NCBI GenBank assembly: GCA_030340625.1
Contig: JAOPHQ010002010.1
Location: 159,501 to 223,500, forward strand
DNA from: Merluccius polli
Taxonomy: Eukaryota; Chordata; Actinopteri; Gadiformes; Merlucciidae
Reading direction: 5' to 3'
DNA length: 64,000 bases
Shown: one piece after another, positions 58,021 through 64,000 of the stretch
How the letters are laid out: each line of letters starts with the position of its first letter
How positions within the stretch are numbered: position 1 is the first letter of the stretch
The notes under the pieces: model-generated
Databases searched by the model: none
What the model was told of the DNA's origin: nothing
Seen by the model: the letters and a program-made list of their open reading frames with translations, nothing else
Translations under genes and position numbers: made by a program

Positions 58021-58616
58021 ACTTTCTATAGTCCACCTGACAGCGAGACGGAACAAGGAGCGGAGCGGCGTGCCGCGCGGGTCTCCGGCTCTGGGTTCGG
58101 ATCCCAGACCTCACTCCACGTACACCCAACCCAATTAAAAACCACTCTCTCCCCATTTTTGATCCTCGGGACCAAAGGGCTGCGGCGGGTCCACGCTGGG
58201 GGACGGGACCGGGACCGGGACCCGCCGAGACGGGAAACTGGCGCAGCCACGTCGCGTACAGCGGGGGGGGGGGGGGGGGGCGGAACCGCGGGGGGGGAAG
58301 ATGCGTGCAGGCCCGTCCCCCTTGACTCCGCCCACCCGCCCCAAGCCAATCCCCTTCTCGCTTCCTCCGCCCCCCCCCCCCCCTTCTCCAGTCTCCACGG
58401 CGGGCGACGCAGCGCCAAACCAAAGTGGATGGCGAAGCGAAAACACACACACACGCACACACGCGCGCGCTCGCGACAAGAGAGAGAGAGATATTTCGCG
58501 CAAATGCCGCCGGTCTGCGCACGCAGCGGGGGACGGAGACTGTAGGACGCGGACCCCGTGAAGACGTGTTTCATGGAGAGCCTGGGGAGAGTCCGTGTGG
58601 TTTTGACACTAGAGAG
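58021..58616 (+). promoter_or_regulatory. CpG-rich promoter and first exon of the C15orf39-like gene
   Basis: This stretch is GC- and CpG-rich, unlike its AT-rich surroundings, and includes poly-G (58263-58280) and poly-C (58370-58383) runs. A likely first exon ends at 58616 (agagag then gtaaga) and would splice to the acceptor at 62935. Confidence 0.65.
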
Positions 58617-59331
58617 GTAAGACAGTTGTTGTTGTTTTTTGTTCTTCAGTGATTTCGCGTGATAGATTAAAGATGTGGCTGTGGCGGTTCTGGACGTCAG
58701 AGAGAGAGAGATGCGCGCTGCAGAAGAAGAAGAAAGAAAGAAAAAAAAGTCCTCAAAGTTTGTCAGGAAAGGCACGTGAGCGGCTTGTGGGCTTTGGCGT
58801 TAAAAGCTGCGGGGTTGACGTGAACCACGGTGTGCCGCGGGTTCAACGATCCGCCCTATGGTCATGATCTCACACACACACACACACACCGGGGTTTGAT
58901 GATGAGTCCAGGGTTTCTTCTCAGCTGGGGCGGATTCGTCAAATGTGGTCGAAATTACCACGTTTTTCGCTTTCACACTTTTTAGTCCCCCCCCCCCCCC
59001 CCCCCTCACATAACGTGCTGACATGGTGATTTGCACTTTTTTTTTTGTTGCTTACTTCCCTGAGATAACGTTGCAGCGTTTCCGCAAATCGCAATAGCCC
59101 TTGTAAAACTTAATAAATCTGTGGTCTATTCTCAGGGTGAAGTGAAGTTTGTGGCAGTCTGACCATGTTGTTTCACAACGTGTACGTGAGTTTTCGGATT
59201 GTCGTTGACAGTGATAAAAACAACAGGCCATCTTATTTCCTGTCCTGTTATTGTCGCTGTCTGTGTGCAAATACGGGAAACAGTGTGTGTGTGTCTGTGT
59301 GGAGACCAGAAGGGTCTGTGCCGATAGTAGT

Positions 59332-59369
<38 letters not shown>

Positions 59370-60019
59370 GTAAGGGGGCATGTGGGTAAAGGCCCCTTGC
59401 TCCGTTAAAATGTCCTTGTCTGGTTATCTGTTTACAACAAAACACACATGTTCTGGTCTTGGCAGTTGACAGAACCGCAAACAATTTTGCTTGTTGCGAC
59501 ATTGTTCATTTTTGACTCTGTGTGTGTGCGCGCGCGTGCGTGCGTGTGCGCAGTCTGGCAAATCATTAGCTGGCACAACTTTAAAGTGTGCATCTCGGTT
59601 CGTTTGCCTTATCAGATTTTACCCCTATTTTGTTTTCTATCGTAAAAATCAATCGGGTGTCAAATGTCACAGTAGAAGCTACCCCCCCCCCCCCCCCATG
59701 TCCATTTGTTGACGTTTAAATCTATGATGTCCTTCAATGTCCTTTTGATGTTGCTTGATTATCGGTAAGGGGGTTGGTTGACCTCAAACACATGACAAAA
59801 AGAGTGTGTTTATTGTGGGAGACACACAATTTAAGTTTGAAATAAAGTCTAGTAAAACATTTTTGTATTAGACTTCACTTAATTAGCAAACAGAAGAGGT
59901 AAGGATTGAGGAGATGCAAAACTGCATCAACCCCAACTTAAAAGTATCAACGTTTTATACCAATGAGCAGAGGCGTCACTAGGTTTTAAGGACAGAGGGG
60001 GCTTAGCCCCAAGGAGATG

Positions 60020-60160
60020 CACAGGATGTGCGCGCGATTGAACACACCCCGGACCTACGACCGGGGGGGGTGCGCGCGATCGTAACACACCCCGGACCTA
60101 CGACCGGCGCAGGGTGTACGCGATCGTAACACACCCCGGACCTACGACCGGCGGGGAGGG
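60020..60160. repeat. Tandem CpG-rich unit, about three copies
   Basis: Repeats of acaccccggacctacgaccg, each followed by a G-rich stretch and a gcgcgat-type segment. Confidence 0.85.
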
Positions 60161-60245
60161 GGGGCTGGGGGCCGGATTTGGCCGCCAGTTGACGTTGACT
60201 GGTCTAGAGCTTACCACGCTCTTCAAGCCTAGTGTCTCAAAAAGG

Positions 60246-60295
60246 AGGACAAATATGCGTCCGGCGCAGCATCAAGCCGGACGCGTATTTGTCCT
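60246..60295. repeat. 20-bp inverted repeat
   Basis: The arms aggacaaatatgcgtccggc (60246-60265) and 60276-60295 pair at 19 of 20 positions around a 10-nt loop. Confidence 0.85.
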
Positions 60296-60860
60296 CGGCC
60301 CGGACAGGGCATTGAAAAACCGGACAGTCTGGCCTAAAGCCGGACGAATGGCCACCCTACTGCGAAGTGAAGGGAAACTGACAGATTTATGATCACATTT
60401 AAGTCCTTAATGACAGGTTATATGATTATTTATGATGTTGGCTGCTTTATATTGAATTTGTCGGCATTTTTTTATAAAAAAATAAAAAATAAAATAAAAA
60501 TAAATAAAAACACCAAACTATTTAGGGGGGTTTAAGAATATTTTAGGGGGGCTTCAGCCCCCCTAAAACAGGCCTAACAACGCCACTGCCGATGAGGCAT
60601 GTGAAATGGTTTCAGGGCAGGCAAATCATTAATCATTTATTACTTTCTAAAACAAAGACTAGCTAATCTAAGTAAAACACCGAAAATATCTCTAATCCTA
60701 GTCCCAAAGTTAAAGATGAGAACAGTCATGTTAATGCTAATTGGTCAATAATGAGTCATATAAGTCAATGCTAGATTGTCAATGAATTAATACGTAAATG
60801 CAGAATTGAGTCATTGATCAGAATTCAACCCAACTCACAGAGTGGCACAATGTTCCCCCG

Positions 60861-61218
60861 CAGTTCCCTGAGCTTCATCTTTCTCTAAGGAAGCTGGGCT
60901 TTAATACAGTTCCCTGAGCTCCATCTTTCTCTAAGGAAGCTGGGCTTTAATACAGTTCCCTGAGCTCCATCTTTCTCTAAGGAAGCTGGGCTTTAATACA
61001 GTTCCCTGAGCTCCATCTTTCTCTAAGGAAGCTGGGCTTTAATACAGTTCCCTGAGCTCCATCTTTCTCTAAGGAAGCTGGGCTTTAATACAGTTCCCTG
61101 AGCTCCATCTTTCTCTAAGGAAGCTGGGCTTTAATACAGTTCCCTGAGCTCCACCTTTCTCTAAGGAAGCTGGGCTTTAATACAGTTCCCTGAGCTCCGT
61201 CTTTCTCTACAGAAGCTG
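60861..61218. repeat. 46-bp minisatellite, about eight copies
   Basis: Unit begins cagttccctgagctccatct and ends gctgggctttaata. Starts fall at 60861, 60907, 60953, 60999, 61045, 61091, 61137 and 61183, almost identical; the first and last copies carry the differences. Confidence 0.97.
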
Positions 61219-62325
61219 GGTGTATTCTGTTCTTGGGTCAGAACACATTGTAGCTGTTCAACATTCGTGACCATATACAACACAGACCTGTTTATACAGT
61301 AGACACCCTTATTACTACTTATGCCCAGATCAGTTGTAACTCTAAACACACAAAACAAACATACTAGGACACCTGAACAGAGAATGTACACATCACCAGT
61401 GCGTGACATTGTGTTTCTCCCCCCCCGCTCCCTCCCTCGTGATTTTCACCCATACTTGTTACTCGTCCTAACAGTGGGTTCAGTAGGACCTTCATGTTAT
61501 AGCCATACATAACCATAAGTTCTGGATCATGTGTAAACACCGTCTGAGATCATAAAATAAATCAATGTCTTGGATCATAAGAACCAAATGCTTTTTTTGA
61601 TTTAGATGTGGTAAACTTAAATGGTGTCATGTCACTAGAGAATCAGTGTCTTTCATTTGAAAATAAACTTAATTTGATGAAGTGAAGTGTTGTGGTTAGA
61701 GGGTAGAAAAGCAGAATACAAAGGGATGGTGAAGGAAATAACGGGGGTTTAAGACTGGATGGGCAAGTATATATTGGCTTAGATCTACTAGCATCCGTAG
61801 AATGCTAGTAGATGCTAGGATGCTAGATCCGTAGGATGCTGGTAGCATATAGATTCAATTTTCATTCTGGAAAACATTATCTGCCCATTGTTGTGACCTT
61901 TGCAGAGGTTGAACAATTTTACGACTTTAATCTGGACACAGAACCACATACTGCATTCCTATTTTGTAACGTATTGTGAAGTCATGTGTTCTATCTTGTT
62001 TCAAGGCTTTCCTGACGTTGTTCTCTCAGAATCAACAAACCTGCAAGACTTCAAAATATACTTCTTTGTGTTGTCTCGTGGCCAAGGTCATAGAACATAC
62101 CTGTCTGGCACACCTTTGCAGAGCATATCTTAATGGGTAGTAACAATACCAGCATCAATAACATTACTATGTAACATAATTATAGTAATTGGAAAAATGT
62201 GACCATTCAGAATCTGTTTGTTCTTGGGTCCTTACTTTTGTTCTCAGATTAGAAGTGTTTGGAATGTGACTGCAGTCCATGTGTGGCCAAATGTCCTGTT
62301 TGTCAGACGAGATGTAATAACATAT

Positions 62326-62490
62326 GACTATTTAGTCATTTAGCAGATGGTTTTATCCAAAGTGACTTATAGTAAATTTTAGGAGCAGTCCAGTGAGCAC
62401 GTAGGCGTTAGAGTTTGAACCCAGAACCTTAACTCTGGGAGTCACCCTCCCAGCTGAACACCTTAACCACTAGACTATTCTGCCCCTATA
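62326..62490. repeat. Fish SINE-like repeat
   Basis: The sequence cagatggttttatccaaagt, then gagtttgaacccagaacctt, then aaccactagactattctgcc follows a common teleost repeat pattern; a short piece of its head also occurs at 31169. Confidence 0.6.
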
Positions 62491-62961
62491 ACTCATGGGA
62501 AGTTGTTAAATTATTTCCTAACCTGAGAATGACTCTTAAATGATTACTTCATTAGCTCATTGTGGCCCTCACTCCCATCTTAATAGTTTTTTACGAGTAT
62601 CTTTTTGTTGTTTATGGCATTAGACACATATCAACTTTTGAGAAATGATAAATGTTTGTCTCAAGTTTCATTCTTTATGGATAATAATAATGATCTTTTT
62701 TATCTGTATCCAATTTGCAAGAACTAATTTTGTTCAGTCAGTGTATATATGTACTGTATGTCAATTCATGACATTAATCTGATCTAAAATTCAATCTGCT
62801 AATAAACATATAATCTGTATTTTCCAAGACTGCCAGACTGAAATCCTTGAACAAATAAGTAGAAATAGTTATCTTAGTTCAAATACAACTAAGAGAAGCA
62901 GTATCTAATTACATTGTTTGTTTTTTGTTTCCCAGGACAGGATCGTTGGCCAAGTGGGCAC

Positions 62962-64000
62962 ATGATGGAAAGCCAACCAGCACAGAGTCTTAATGACCCG
63001 GCGGCTCAAAGTAAAATGCTGTTGTTTGAGGGGACATCCGCAGGAGCCATGCCTGGATTCAGTCATCATGGTCAAAAGTATCCTGTGCCCTACTTTGCTT
63101 ATGACCCCAGAGAGAAAGATGAAGCAGGGCTAATTCTCGCCTGGAGCGGTTCAAGCACTGGCTTGATGGAAAGCAGAAGTGCTGTGAGTCATCAGTCTGA
63201 CATTGAGGGACACAGCCATAGTGTTTACCAGCCATACAAGAAGACGTTCCCCCCAGAGGAACGCCATTCCCATTCCCCCTCAGTGTGTAGCACCCCAAGC
63301 AAGCAGGTTTCCACACAATACGTAAAAAGTCCCGATATGAGCAGCCCTATAGCCTCTACGTCAACAACTGTCATCAATCAAACAGCAGGAGGTAGGAATG
63401 CAACTCAGTCGCCTAAAACCTCCCTGCATCTAGCAATCCCCAAGGCAGTCTATGGACAAAGGCCATGCTGTTCTGAACTGAGTTGTGTTTTAGGACAAAG
63501 ATATAGTGTAGAGCATGTGACTCAGAGGGTGCCTAACACTGTCTATGAGAGTGAGTGGATGAACACTGGTGCCCACTACAACCGTCTATCTCCTATTCAG
63601 AGAGCTGCACCAGAGACATCATTGCAACAAAAAGGAGCTCATTTTGAACACAAAGGAGAAAGGCAGTTGCCAAAGGATGCCGCTGGGGAGAAATACCAGA
63701 ACTCGGGACCAAGTAGAGCAAGGTCTATGCATGGTTACTTTGAGTCAAACTATAGTAGTTACCCATGCGTCCCAACTCATACATTGTTTGGCTCTTTAAC
63801 TCCACAGAGCCAGTGTTTGCAAACTTCCCCAAATGGCTATCATGGCCTACTCCCCTCTCATCCTCAAGCATTTGAGCATATGCGCTCAACACAACATAGA
63901 ATTCCATCACAGGTTTATCAGGAACTCTCTCCAATGTCCAAATATGGGCACTTTCCACAGCACCATGGGTTTTATTACCCTGAGGCAAATTTAAGGTTGG
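62962..64000 (+). CDS. C15orf39-like protein, first large coding exon (partial)
   Basis: The open frame runs from 62962 (MMESQ; a better-context ATG follows at 62965) to the window edge, 346 codons without a stop. The exon starts after the acceptor cccag at 62935. The protein is rich in Ser, Pro, His, Tyr and Gln, has no membrane segment, and looks disordered. The segments YFAYDPREKDEAGLILAW and KAVYGQRPCCSELSCVLGQR resemble the KPVYRNPLCYGLSTCLG region remembered from human C15orf39. Human C15orf39 sits next to PPCDC in the same orientation, as here. The biochemical role is not known to me. The identification rests on this short similarity plus synteny. Confidence 0.75.
   Translation, partial: MMESQPAQSLNDPAAQSKMLLFEGTSAGAMPGFSHHGQKYPVPYFAYDPREKDEAGLILAWSGSSTGLMESRSAVSHQSDIEGHSHSVYQPYKKTFPPEERHSHSPSVCSTPSKQVSTQYVKSPDMSSPIASTSTTVINQTAGGRNATQSPKTSLHLAIPKAVYGQRPCCSELSCVLGQRYSVEHVTQRVPNTVYESEWMNTGAHYNRLSPIQRAAPETSLQQKGAHFEHKGERQLPKDAAGEKYQNSGPSRARSMHGYFESNYSSYPCVPTHTLFGSLTPQSQCLQTSPNGYHGLLPSHPQAFEHMRSTQHRIPSQVYQELSPMSKYGHFPQHHGFYYPEANLRL

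Larger units (their letters stand above)
59965..60592. mobile_element. Non-autonomous element with nested repeats
   Basis: The left end gaggcgtcactagg plus gggggcttagcccc mirrors the right end, read in reverse (cagtggcgttgttagg, ggggggctgaagcccccc). Inside are about three tandem copies of a roughly 45-bp unit (60020-60160) and a hairpin at 60246-60295. Confidence 0.6.
58617..62935 (+). other. Long first intron of the C15orf39-like gene
   Basis: Non-coding; holds (CA)n at 59337-59369, poly-C runs (58987-59004, 59682-59697), the elements at 59965-60592 and 60861-61218 and a SINE-like stretch at 62326-62490. Confidence 0.6.

Noticed and set aside
58070..58115. tRNA B-box-like sequence (ggttcggatcccag)
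   Set aside because: No matching A box or cloverleaf could be drawn at the right distance.
58026..58775. Overlapping long frames on both strands in the CpG-rich block
   Set aside because: GC-rich promoter DNA gives chance open frames; none resembles a known protein and a first exon donor fits better.
60861..61218. Regularly spaced repeat considered as a CRISPR-like array
   Set aside because: Units are directly adjacent with no unique spacers, and the context is a vertebrate intron.

Overview
The window is a piece of a teleost fish chromosome. The evidence is spliced vertebrate genes with GT-AG introns, many dinucleotide and poly-C/poly-G runs, fish-type interspersed repeats, and a gene order that partly matches human chromosome 15 (INTS14, SLC24A1 and a DENND4 gene; then PPCDC and C15orf39). 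The density of simple repeats would suit a cod-like fish, but that is only a guess. All exon models were built by hand from splice signals and reading phase. Each complete model closes in frame.

Layout. 1-3500 (minus): the 5' half of incenp (inner centromere protein), which runs off the left edge; its promoter and first-exon region is duplicated at about 3325-4165 and 4265-5930. 9369-28157 (plus): dennd4c-like Rab GEF gene, 28 coding exons plus a likely 21-nt microexon. 30778-36080 (minus): slc24a1, the K+-dependent Na+/Ca2+ exchanger, tail to tail with dennd4c. 37851-41263 (plus): ints14, an Integrator subunit. 41264-49100: transposon-rich gap holding a roughly 900-bp palindromic ACGTAA array, a LINE fragment and a Harbinger transposon with a broken transposase but an apparently intact seven-exon Myb/SANT-like gene. 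49217-55929 (plus): ppcdc (coenzyme A synthesis), whose last intron holds three solo LTRs. 58020-end (plus): CpG-rich promoter and first large coding exon of a C15orf39-like gene, cut by the right edge.

The genes form no pathway together. They cover chromosome segregation (incenp), Rab activation (dennd4c), ion exchange (slc24a1), snRNA 3'-end processing (ints14) and cofactor synthesis (ppcdc). The most unusual element is the self-complementary TTACGTAA array at 43016-43915. Next are the promoter duplication, which preserves empty sites for two transposon insertions, and the repeated use of simple-sequence tracts (poly-C, TG, CT) as 3' splice-site tracts.
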